This document shows positions 51,205-62,143 of a stretch of DNA of 64,000 nucleotides, one piece after another. Position 1 is the stretch's first letter. Every line of letters begins with the position of its first letter. Source of the stretch: Charina bottae (Eukaryota; Chordata; Lepidosauria; Squamata; Charinaidae). The translations under genes and the position numbers were made by a program. The DNA lies in assembly GCA_023362775.1 (NCBI GenBank), contig JALMGJ010000003.1, forward strand, positions 48,181,916 through 48,245,915, in the 5' to 3' direction. The notes below the pieces were generated by a model. It was not told the origin of the DNA and did no database searches. It saw only the letters and a program-made list of their open reading frames with translations.

Positions 51205-52670
51205 CTAGTTAAGTACCTAGGGGGCGCCATAACCTACTGCGTGAGACATGGAGGTTTTCAAGCAGACCTTTTTGGATTTCCATTGTGAGCTTAAACAGAT
51301 TCTTTTCAATGCCTGTCAAGTTATTATGCAAGATATTCGGGACATTGTAGAGAACATCAGTTCTAAAATGTGTCAACCAGCTGGGGATGTTGCGGAAGAA
51401 ATTGGAGAGCTGAAGAGCAATAGAAACATTTCTACTAAGAGCGAGATTGAGGCTTCTGTTTAAATGCCAGACGACAATCGGGCAGTTGAGCTGAAGAAAT
51501 TAAAGGAGCAGAACAAATTGCAAGCCATGAGTGAGATTGACTTTTTGATGGACCATTGTGGAAAAGAAGGGGTTGTTATCTATGGGAGTTTTTCTGCTGA
51601 GAAGTCAGTGTTTTTAAAAGGGGCAGTTGGGTTGTCTGATTTTTTTTAATGAAAAATGCTCTGTCTGTATTATGGAGATATGTAAATTTAGTTTATTTTG
51701 AAGTGGGGTAAGGGTTTAAGAATAATTATCTGGATTGCACTTAGGGCTTCTTTGACTTCACTTCTCTTTAATGATTTGGATTAAGTTTAATAAGATATAA
51801 TAATAAATGCTTGGTTTTAGGCTTAATATGATTAAGATTGAGGGGGTGTGGTGGCTCAGCGATAAGACGCCAGGCTTGTCGATTGGAAGGTCGCAAGTTA
51901 GGCAGTTCAAGACCTGAGCGCCACGTGATGGAGTGAGCTCCCGCACTTGCCCCAGCTCTTGCCAACCTAACAATTTGAAAGCATGCAAATGCAAGTAGAT
52001 AAATAGGTACCACTTCTGTGGGAAGGTAACAGCGTTCCACGCACGTCATACCAGCCACATGACCACAGAAGCATCTTCGGACAACGCTGGCTCTTCGGCT
52101 AACAAATGGAGATGAGCACCGCCCCCTAGAGTCGGACACGACTGTGCGGGGGAACCTTTACCTTTTATGATTATTATAATTGTATTATTAACTATAATAG
52201 ACAATTTATATGCTTCCTAGTTTGATCTCTATTATAGCAGACAGAAAAGTATGGAACAATAGTAAGAACAATAGTAGGAAGGAAATAATTAAATAAATGT
52301 TATCTTTGGGAGGGAAGTTGATTATATTCTTTCTTTTTTTAATATAAGGGGAAGGAGAAAATGTATTTAATGATTTTTATAATGTGCTAATAGAATGATT
52401 TATAGAAATAATAAATAATGATTTTGGTTTAATATAGAGTAAGAGTAAGGGATAATAATAAATAATGATTTTGGTTTAATATAGAGTAAGGGATTGATTA
52501 TGGAAAATTGTTGTATATTCCTGCTGTTAAAAGTCGGAAGTCACCTCTTTATGTAATCTTTAAAAAAAATTTCTCTTTTTGTGTTTTCACATTCTTTGTT
52601 TTTTCTTTTTTCTTTTTGTAGTGTTTATCTTTGTTCTAAATCTAATAAAATTCTTATTTAAAAAAAAAAA
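51205..52670 (+). mobile_element. L1-like LINE 3' region with poly(A)
   Basis: Short open frames at 51248-51463 and 51464-51649 are of unknown function (one with EIGELKSNRN and KSEIEASV). A 3' UTR shared with 17255-18262 follows, ending 'taataaaattcttatttaaa' plus poly(A) at 52670. A SINE interrupts it. Assignment to L1 rests on the tail and the poly(A). Confidence 0.5.
51842..52166 (+). mobile_element. Sauria-type SINE
   Basis: Starts 'gggggtgtggtggctcagcg' with a good box A, a mutated box B (agttcaagacc), and a 3' end 'ggggaacctttacctttt'. Confidence 0.9.
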
Positions 52671-52679
52671 GGAAAGATT

Positions 52680-54070
52680 CTATCCCTTTCCATCTTTTGA
52701 GATTCTAGGGGTCTTTCAGTGGTATCTGTAACAAACTGATGACATTGGAGCTAAGTATGTGAAATGTGCTGAGTGATGGCATCATGATGCGTGTGTCATT
52801 CCCCACTACCACCATGGATGCCATACAGCTTGCCAGTTTAGCATGGACCACTATTACTGTCCCACCTTGTTTCATTCAGAGACATATTGTCGTATTTAAC
52901 AATGAGTTGTTCTTCTTCTACTTTCTATTTATTCACATTTAACAGTCTGGTATCTCCATTTGAGAACACCTTAATATTTGATTAATTCCCTTAATGAAAG
53001 GGAATCTAAATTGCATATACTTTCTTGTCCTTGCTATTACTTAGTATTGAAACAGATTTAAAATACAGCTTCACATTCTTCCAGAATCAGAAGTAATGCA
53101 ATATTCTAATTCATTTGACATATAGGTGCACTCTTTGTATTTTATTTATTTAGGAATTTTTTTCTGGCCACCCATCTTAAACAAATAACCCTGGGTGGCT
53201 TGTAAACTTGCCAAGCAAATACTCCTCTAGAAAAGTAGTAAAAAAGAAAAAGAAAAAAGAGTATGTGTATTCAGATTCCATAGACTTTTCTTTTAAAATG
53301 TCTATTCGTAACATGAGTGCAATATAAAATATTGTCAACTGCTCCACCTATTGACATTTTAGTAGAATGAGCATAATATTTAAAAAAATTCACAGAAACA
53401 CAGGCATGATGCATTTTCTGTATTTTGCATTCACTATGCAAAAGGGTCAAGATGGTGGCTGTGACGCACATAAAAAAGAGGTGCAGTTTTAAAAGGGTGA
53501 CCATAGACCCCATCTTGATTTTTTGACCTTTCCCCCCCCCACCCCCCATGGACAGCTGTGCTGGAAACCTGTGAAGAACCATTGGAAAATGAAACAACAA
53601 TTATATTGTTTGATGACAGAAGCAACTGTTTTTGTGACGGAATAATTTTAAATGGGTGTTAGCATTTTTTGCTAGCAAGCGTTCTCTTTTTCAGTTTCTA
53701 CATTTGATTAAATGGTATGGAAAACAAAACTTCATTATTCAGCTTCAGAAAACCTACTGCCCATTGCTATTGTTAAAAGTAAGATCAAATTTTTAATCTA
53801 TAATTTAAAATATTATTCCTATATTATATAAATATTAAAATGGAAAAATAGTTCTATAAAATGCCAATGTATGTAAAAAAGAAAAAGAAAAAAACCACAA
53901 TACACACAAAAATATATAGAAAAAGTTAACAGAGCAAATCTACACTTATTACAGAAGATATGTAACAAATCTTTACATTATGTTGATAAAGTGACAATAC
54001 AGAAGCTGAAAGAGAGCATATATCTTCAAGAAATTGATGATCAAAGTTGTTACATAACCTCCTGAATGAC
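52680..54070. other. Intergenic, mostly unassigned
   Basis: An old L2-type tail (minus) at about 53140-53205 ('ccacccatcttaaacaaata', 'accctgggtggct'). Otherwise nothing recognised. Confidence 0.4.
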
Positions 54071-54071
54071 T

Positions 54072-54185
54072 ACATGTAGTCCTCGTTTAGCGACTGCCTC
54101 ATTTAGTGACTGTTCAAAGTTACAGCGGTGATGAAAAAGTAACTTTGCGACCAGTCCTTGCATTTAAGACCTTTGCAGGTGACTT
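54072..54185 (+). mobile_element. TA-target MITE fragment
   Basis: 'atgtagtcctcgtttagcga' and 'gaaaaagtaactttgcgacc' match the snake-type version of the CAGGTAGTCC element. The right part is missing. Confidence 0.6.
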
Positions 54186-54690
54186 ATGGGTATGTCCACC
54201 AAGTTTTCATGGTAACATTCAAGAATGTTACCTAGCCAATTCAGTAAAACCAGACCAATTTTTAAAATTTCTAAGCACGGGACAACCACCTGGCATCGTT
54301 TATGGCCAACAAGCAATAACTGGCTCCGAGTAAGTCTCCCTGACTCTCCACTCAGCCTTTGGGGGGTTCATGGCAGGCAGCACTTAGATGCTGAAGCAGC
54401 AGTGGCATAAACCTCACTGAAGGTGCATGGCAATGCCAGTCCAAAAGTGCTAGGGATTAAGTGCAAGGCACAATATTGCCCCACCACCAGAACAGCTGAG
54501 TGGAAGGAGGGATGATCCTCACCAGTGTGGTTCTTAGAAGCAATGTTGGAGCATGTGGGTCCCACCAGTCCCACGTCCTGCTGCTCAGCTCCCTCACCCC
54601 TTATCTACTCAGGAGTTGGGTTTTAAAGAATACCTTTGGCAACAATTCCATTTTCCATTCCAGGTGTTTTTTTCCAATGTCACCTGTTTA

Positions 54691-54752
54691 ACTACAGCCC
54701 AATTTCCTAGTTGTCTCCCATCCAAATACTAACTAGGCCTGACCCTGCTCCA
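54691..54752 (-). pseudogene. 5S rRNA-derived fragment
   Basis: 'gtctcccatccaaatactaa' and 'ctaggcctgaccctgctc' are close to the complement of the 5S rRNA internal control region and 3' half, preceded by a decayed 'ctacagccc..ttcctag'. The 5' half of 5S is absent. Confidence 0.65.
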
Positions 54753-54892
54753 GTCACCTGCCACATTCTCCTTAAAAACCCTACTTCCCACAAAAAATCT
54801 TGATCACAGGGAATGTGCAAGTAATGACTTTACATACTTTGTGTAATCACCCTGCCTCTACAATCTTCATCCACTCTTCCCCAGAATTATTA

Positions 54893-55105
54893 GAAACCAG
54901 GAGTCTGTGAGTTCTAGTCCCGCCTTAGGCATGAAAGCTGGCTGGGTGACCTTGGGCCAGTCACCCTCTCTCAGCCCAACTCACCTCACAGGATTGTTGT
55001 TGTGGGGAAAATAGGAGGAGGAAGGAGTATGAGGTATGTTCGCCGCCTTGAGTTATTTATAAAAATAATAATAAAGGCAGGATAGAAAATAAATAAATAA
55101 ATAAA
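54893..55105 (+). mobile_element. 'gagagccagtttggt' SINE, a-tail, 5' truncated
   Basis: Starts inside the head ('tagaaaccaggagtctgtga') and ends (AAAT)n after 'ataataataaaggcaggata'. One unit only. Confidence 0.85.
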
Positions 55106-55680
55106 TGGGCAAATGCCTCCATATATAATGCAAACAAGTTACCATCTGCTTGCCTTCCCAACAGAAATTCCTGGAAAATATGAGTCTGCTGAAACTTGAT
55201 CAATGACATTTGAAAGGCAGCTCTACAAATCAAAACAAAAACAGTAAGCTAGTAGGCTAACAGTGGAGCATCAGCCGTGTTGCACAAAAATAAGGATGTT
55301 GGTGGTAGTTTTAACAACAGCTGCAAGGAACCTAAGTCCAAGCTTAGTGGGAGTTTTTACATTTAAAAATGTCCCTTGACATGGTCATTAATTAATCCCA
55401 TTGTTCCAAAATCTGCCAAAAGGGTGTTTCAGCTCAAAAATATACAAGCTGCCTCCATTTCTTGATGAAAAATGTGTCAAAGTTCCTTGAGGAAAAATGC
55501 AAATGAACTAGAAAGAAGTCAAATTGCTGACCTTAAAAAAGCCCTGGGGGCGATGGGAAAACAATCCAAAACTTCTGAGTCTTGCACTGAAATTTCCAGT
55601 AAACTACACTGAAGCCAAAAGGTAGCTTAAAAGGAATCAGAGACAAAAGGTGTGAGAGAATGTGGGGAAGTTGGGAAAAT

Positions 55681-56545
55681 AGAGCCAGTTTGGTCTACTG
55701 GTTAAGGTGCTGGGCTAGAAACCAGGAGCCTGTTAGTTCTAGTCCCGCCTTAGGCATGAAAGCCGGCTGGGTGACCTTGGGCCAGTCACTCTCTCTCAGC
55801 CCTCGGAAGGAGCCAATAGGAAACCAGGAGACTGAGAGTTCTAGTCCCGCCTTAGGCATGAAAGCCGGCTGGGTGACCTTGGGCCAGTCACTGTCTCTCA
55901 GCCCTCGGAAGGAGCCAATAGGAAACCAGGAGACTGAGAGTTCTAGTCCCACCTTAGGCATGAAAGCCGGCTGGGTGACCTTGGGCCAGTCACTGTCTCT
56001 CAGCCCTCGGAAGGAGCCAATAGGAAACCAGGAGACTGAGAGTTCTAGTCCCACCTTAGGCATGAAAGCCGGCTGGGTGACCTTGGGCCAGTCACTCTCT
56101 CTCAGCCCTTGGAAGGAGCCAATAGGAAACCAGGAGCCTATTAGTTCTAGTCCCGCCTTAGGCATGAAAGCTGGCTGGGTGATCTTGGGCCAGTCACTGT
56201 CTCTCAGCCCTCGGAAGGAGCCAATAGGAAACCAGGAGACTGAGAGTTCTATTCCTGCCTTAGGCATGAAAGCCGGCTGTGTGACCTTGGGCCAGTCACT
56301 CTCTCTCAGCCCTGGGAAGGAGCCAATAGGAAACCAGGAGACTGAGAGTTCTAGTCCCGCCTTAGGCATGAAAGCCGGCTGGGTGACCTTGGGCCAGTCA
56401 CTCTCTCTCAGCCCAACTCACCTCACAGGGTTGTTGTTGTGGGGAAAATAGGAGAAGGAGTATGAGGTATGTTTACCGCCTTTAGTTATTTTTAAAAAAA
56501 TAATAATAAAGGCGGGATAGAAAATAAATTTTAAAAAAAATAACC
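55681..56545 (+). mobile_element. 'gagagccagtttggt' SINE with seven tandem internal units
   Basis: Head 'agagccagtttggtctactg', seven ~102-bp units, a-tail. Units 1 and 5 share the variant gagcct(g/a)ttag while the others read gagactgagag, so a block of four was probably duplicated. The repeat keeps both strands open (263 codons at 55660-56451 on +, 224 at 55695-56369 on -), but the peptide repeat KEPIGNQETESSSPALGMKA is an artefact of the 3n unit length. Confidence 0.92.
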
Positions 56546-57273
56546 CAGTGCTGGACATAAACAACCAAGAGATAAGGCAGGAGTTTGTAATCCAGGATGC
56601 ACAAAGGCCAGCAAGAAATGATTAATGTAGTTCAAAGTCTGTTCCATCATAATCAACTAAGAAATGAGAGCCGAACATCCTAATGCAGTTTCCATGATTT
56701 TGTACCTTAACCTCTAATCCTGACATTAAAAACACCCTATAGAAATGTGTGCAATTCTTGCTTCTTTGCTTGTGTCTTGCAATGAGGGTTTGACAAAGCT
56801 GTCTTACTTTTGACCTCTTCTGACATTCAGATTAGCACTAAGAGACCAGCATTTTTGATAACAGAGGTCATAGGTGCACTGAGTTCCCTGATGTATTCAT
56901 TCTGCATCAGCCACATACATCCTAGGAAATAAATAACAGGATCATTTCTCTATCTGAAACACAGTTTATTCCTATGTGGAGTCTGTACGTTATCTATGTG
57001 CAGAAGACTTCATTTTCATCTAATACCTCAAGTTATAAAGAACAAATGTACCTGATCACAAGCCTTCAGCATTTCAATGATACTAAAGGTATAGAAAATT
57101 TGTCTTCATTTCATGAGATTTAAATAGCACTTGATTGGCCAGAGATGTCAGCAAACCCCAATAGTTCAAAAGAGGTTGTTTTAACATCAATATTGGAAAA
57201 AAAATACATAGTAGAATAAAAAAAAAATAACAGTACTGTATCAACATGGTAAAAATAAATGTTTTACATATAG

Positions 57274-57658
57274 GTAAAAAGTAAAGGTAAAGGTTCCGCC
57301 CGCACATTTGTGCAGTCGTGTCCGACTCTAGGGGCCGGTGCTCATCTCCGTTTGTTAGCCGAAGAGCCAGTGTTGTCTGAAGACGCTTCCACAGTCATGT
57401 GGCCACATGACGCATGCGGAACGCTGTTACCTTCCCACCAAAGTGGTACCTATTAATCTACTTGCATTTGCATGCTTCCGAATTGCTAGGTTGGCAAGAG
57501 CTGGGGCTAGTGCGGGAGCTCACTCTGTCATGCAGGGCTAGGGATTCGAACTGCAGCATTTTTTTAAATCTGTTAAATCGTGTCTGATTCGAACTTGCAG
57601 TCTTCAGATCGACAAGCCTGGCGTCTTACCCGCTGAGCCACCATGCCCCCTTTTTACT
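57274..57658 (-). mobile_element. Sauria-type SINE
   Basis: Inverted copy from 'gtaaaggtaaaggttccgcc' to 'cgctgagccaccatgccccc', with the 12-bp duplication ttttacatatag at 57262-57273 and 57659-57670. An extra ~45 bases near 57555-57600 repeat part of the box B region. Confidence 0.92.
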
Positions 57659-57861
57659 TTTTACATATAGATATAGCGTTAAAAAATCAGAGCCAGTCAT
57701 ACGTCGTAAGGATTGCATAATGATACTACTTCAAGAGTCTTTCTATATTGCACTTCCATGGTAGCAAACTTGATTTGATTAACAATATGGAATTTAACTG
57801 CATTCCAGTTGAAATGAAATTTGGCACAATGGTTTTATTATTCCTGTTTAATGCTGCAGTA

Positions 57862-58094
57862 AGAGAGCCAGTTTGGTGTAGTGGTTTAAGGCATCAGGCT
57901 AGAAACCGGGAGATTGCGAGTTCTAGTTCTGTCTTAGGCACAAAGCCAGCTGGGTGACCTTGGGCCAGTCACTCTCTCTCTGTCCTAGGAAGGAGGCAAT
58001 GGCAAACCACTTCTGAAAAACCTTGCCAAGAAAACTGCAGGGACTTGTCCAGGCAGTCTCCAAGAATCAGACACAATTTAACAGATTAAAAAAA
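57862..58094 (+). mobile_element. 'gagagccagtttggt' SINE, b-tail, with duplication
   Basis: Box A-like 'ggtgtagtggtttaagg', one unit, then 'ggaggcaatggcaaaccact' and 'tccaagaatcagacacaatt'. The 12-bp duplication aatgctgcagta is at 57850-57861 and 58095-58106. This complete copy defines the b-type reference. Confidence 0.93.
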
Positions 58095-58106
58095 AATGCT
58101 GCAGTA

Positions 58107-61100
58107 GCATAATTTAAATTGCTAAATGCTTGTATGATTTAAAGTACACTATATCTTGAATATACACATTACATTTTTTCCAGAATTCAAATAAATAGCT
58201 GAATTAAAAATACTTTTAAAGCATCTTTTAATTTAAAAAAAAAACGATTAGCAGCAATGTAGAATCTGAAATTTGGAAACAACTTTCCTCTTGTTGATTT
58301 TATTGTAAGCTCTCAACAATTATGACTGTTGGCCCTTCTATTGTTCACCTTTTGCCAAAGTAGAGCCAGGGTAGTGGGGAGGATTTCTAGGCCCTGGATC
58401 CTGGTTTCTGCCAGGATCAAAGAGTTTAAAGTTTTAGGTTGCAGAAGATTTACACTAAAATTATTTTAGATGCTCATTTCTTATTCTTCCAATTAATCCA
58501 ATTTAAACAGATGTTCCAAACAAAACAGTAGTACATCTGTCCATCTTTATAGATAACAAAGGAAAACTAAGATAGCAGCTTGCCATTACCCACAACTTAA
58601 CAGAGATTTGAGAGGACTGGTCGTATGTCTATGTGAAAGACAGAAATCTGAATTGTTGATTACTTGAATTAGTGCAATGGGATCTTGTTTGATTCATAGT
58701 TGGCAGAGAATAAACTTTGGTTTATCAAGTTAACTGAACAAATGGGCTAGAATTTGCCTATCACTCAAATTAAGCATGCAGGAAAAAAAAGCCTGTTCCC
58801 TTCTATTAAGTTCAACACATATTTCTATGTACAATATACATTCAGGAAATAGACACTTTGCTCTTCAGCATTTGAAATGCCACTACAGCATCAGTTAATT
58901 TTTTTATTCTCTGCTCCTTCTTTAACTTGTTTTTAGAAATGACTCCCACACACATTTTATCGTATTTTGCATTCATTTATTTTGTTAGATTTATAGTCTG
59001 CCTTTTGCACAGCAGCTCACAGCAGTGATAGACTTATATGTAATATGTCATTTAACTGTCCACATACTAAGAGGGTGCACAAAATGAAGGAACATGTTTT
59101 CTAAGTTTTTTTAATGAGAAGCTTTAGTAAAAGGATAACCCAAACAGCCACATAAGTGAACATAACCAAAAAGAAACAGCAATCGCTTCACTTCAGCCCT
59201 GCCCGTGAATAACTCTAGCTTAAAAAAAAAAACACTCTGTAGCCCAGAATTGACAAGCATATTAACCAGTAATACAGCAGGGTCCATCCTTGTTGCCTAG
59301 AGCCATTTTGAATTTAAGGGAAAAAATTGATTCAGGGCTAGCTCTATGTCTCTTATTCTTACCCATATTAGATGTTTTCCTCTGAAAGAAAATAAATAAG
59401 CAATAAAGAGAAGTGCTGCATAGCCTGCTGCACTGATGCCAACTTGGGCATTATAAAGTAATAATTTATCAAGTAAAACTTCATAAATTGATTTCAAACA
59501 TCATGTTCCTAACATAAAGGCAGGTGGAATCTCCCTCCCTCCTCTTCTTTAGGCTAGACCACAGGAAAATATTGCCTAGTCCTATTATCTTGCTCTTCAT
59601 TAACAGTGCCCATTATTCCTAATAATAAGTAAAATTCACAATCATCTTCCAAAAATGTTTAATCACTAACAATATTGACTTGTTTTTCCCATTTTTGCAA
59701 ATGGTGTCATTTTTAAGATTTGTTTTAAACCTTTATTATACTTTAGGGTCAAATGTAATAGATACATCATTATCCAGGATGTAAGTTGTTCTCTTCTAAA
59801 ATGTGTCCGGATGACATCATTAAATGGCTTAGTCTTTGCATTAGGAACTGGGTACAGTCAGCAAGTTTCTCATGCTTTTTTGTTTAAGTCTGAATGATAC
59901 AAAAGTTGTGCCAAGCTTGCATTTTTAAACCTTCCCCCATAATTAAGTTAAAGTTTATTTACTGGCAAAGACCAAAAAACTGTAATACCATAGTTATGTT
60001 TTTGTGTATAGGTGCAATGTGAATTCCTTCCCATCATGCCACCATTATTTATGCAAGTGAATTTTATTAAGAATCTTTGGAATTCATAAAACATTTTATT
60101 TTATACACAAACATACAGTATGTATCACCGCCCCTCTTAGAAATTAGCAGCATTAACAAAACCTCGAACCCATAAACTCCCAGAAAGACAACAGATTGTA
60201 AGTGATTGAGGCACAATCAACTGGGCAGTTTTCCTGCGCAAGCCAGAGTTTCTATACACTCTTAGATAACTCCCACTTATCTTTGAAGGACTCTGACAGA
60301 TGGAAAACTTCCAACCAGATTGTGCTTTTGAACGTTTACATATAGCACTTACTTCCCCACATCATCACCAACTTATCTGCAGGTTGCAATGCGGTTTGTT
60401 TGGGGGGGGGGGTTGGTTTATTGTTTTTTGGCAGCACTATATGAAACATGTAAAAAGTGCAAATTATAAGAAGCAGTGAGATGATCTCCCACCTGAGCTA
60501 GAAAGCATGCACATTATTTCGGCATATAAACCCAACATCCCCTTCTATCAGAAACATTGAAAAGAAGGTCAACTGCTTGCATAAAATTTAAGAGAATGGT
60601 TATATCCATTTAAATTATACATTTTTGGCCAGCCATTAGATTTGGATCACAATCCTTAAAAAAGTTAACATCATCTGTATCTTTAAGTTTAGCAAGAATG
60701 TGTAGTGTAAACTTAAGCATAAATTAACAAAATTGAATGCCTGAAGTCTTAAAAAGAATTAGTGCGTTTTCTTCATGGGTCATTTTTACTTGCATTTCTT
60801 ATAAATATCATTATTTGGACATTGAGTAGAAATCCTTTAAAATAATTTTAATCTGCTTTCAGGCACTATTCATGGAATATGCATAGCTATTGCTATATTC
60901 CAATAGCTTAATGCACTTTGTGATTCGCTAGATCCAAAGATAGAACATGAAAACAAAGACATTATTCTTAACAAGACATGCCACTTCTTTTTTGACCGCT
61001 GCTTATTCACCTTTGCAGAGTTAAGAGATATAGTTTATTTTAAACAAGATGATGTTATTGCATTCTAATTATACCATACAGTAAACATATTTTACAGAAG

Positions 61101-61996
61101 CTGCAGGATTTAAATAGAAAATTACCATTTTATATATTGATGAGACATGAATGTCAAAATTTGATCATGAGTTTTGTAAGGTAATGTTTACCTCTCATTA
61201 CAGTGTTATCATTATAAATAATGAGTAGCCCTATTCCAAATTAAGGCTTTCTTTCAATTCAGTGGAGTTAAGGTTTATATGGTACAAATGACTTCCACCA
61301 TTTAACTAGCTCTCCAGAGATAGAAACTTCTGAAGGTTCTTGCTGATCTATTACAGGATTTTCCAAAAGCAGAAAATGAGTAAGGAGAAGCTGAAAATTT
61401 ACTTGTCATAGTTATCACTAACTTACATTTATTTATCCAGGGAGATTAGACAGGAGGGTTGGCACTTCATCATTAGAACTTCATATGCAATTAATTTCCC
61501 ATAGGAGAATTTGATATTTGATTATTTGGAAAAGCTGTAATTGAATTACGTTTTAATGTTTTCTGGCACAGCTGAAAAGAGAATTAACAAAATCAAATCA
61601 TGAGTAAGATGAAAAGTCAATCAGTATTTCTATCTGTTCATCAGATGGGAACCAACAAGCAGCTACATTCTTTCTTGTGGATATGCTAATTTTAGTTTCC
61701 TGATTATACTTCCTACTAAGAGGTAATAATTATGGACAAAGGAGGGAATCAAAAGCACATTCAAGAAAACCCAGGATGGATGAGATGTAGGATTAAGGTT
61801 TTCACAGATAGCTTCAGTGACAAGACAAAATGAACCACTACAATGGCTGTAGCTGCATAGCAACATTATTAATAATATGTGCTCATTTTAGCTGGAGTTG
61901 GGTTGTCATCTGACAAGGATTGTAGATCATTTTATAGCAGCTCTAGCAATGCTCAGAAATAATTGCATCCACCCCAAACTGCATTTGTGGCAAAGC
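58107..61996. other. Intergenic and PATJ 3' UTR region
   Basis: AT-rich. A possible old LINE tail at about 58960-59010 ('tatagtctgccttttgcaca'). The part next to 61996 is expected to be PATJ 3' UTR on the minus strand. No other genes seen. Confidence 0.5.
61428..61433 (-). promoter_or_regulatory. Candidate PATJ poly(A) signal
   Basis: AATAAA on the minus strand (TTTATT on +), 564 bases after the PATJ stop. Other hexamers lie further downstream, so the choice is tentative. Confidence 0.25.
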
Positions 61997-62143
61997 TCAT
62001 GGCAACACTGTCAACGTAACTGTCCCTTTTTGGTACTTCAGAATAGCTACGGCTTGCTCATGAGTCACACCTTCCAGAGACTGTCCATTAACAGCTAAAA
62101 TCTGATCGCCACGCTTCAGTCTGCCATCATCTGCAGCTGCTCC
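61997..62143 (-). CDS. PATJ: PATJ last coding exon, end of final PDZ domain
   Basis: Read on the minus strand, a pyrimidine-rich tract ending TTTCCAG precedes GGAGCAGCTGCAG. 48 codons and TGA follow. The peptide has GAAADDGRLKRGDQILAVNG, then EGVTHEQAVAILKYQKG and TVTLTVLP, the beta-D to beta-F part of a PDZ domain including the alpha-B helix that lines the peptide groove. Confidence 0.93.
   Translation of the reverse strand, partial: GAAADDGRLKRGDQILAVNGQSLEGVTHEQAVAILKYQKGTVTLTVLP

Noticed and set aside
51248..51649. Two adjacent small ORFs as a novel gene
   Set aside because: They lie upstream of an L1-like 3' UTR and poly(A) that recur at 17.3-18.3 kb, so they belong to a mobile element; their function is not recognised.
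55660..56451. 263-codon open frame with a 34-residue repeat (and 224 codons on the other strand)
   Set aside because: It is the translation of a 102-bp SINE unit repeated seven times. The unit length is a multiple of three, so several frames stay open by construction.
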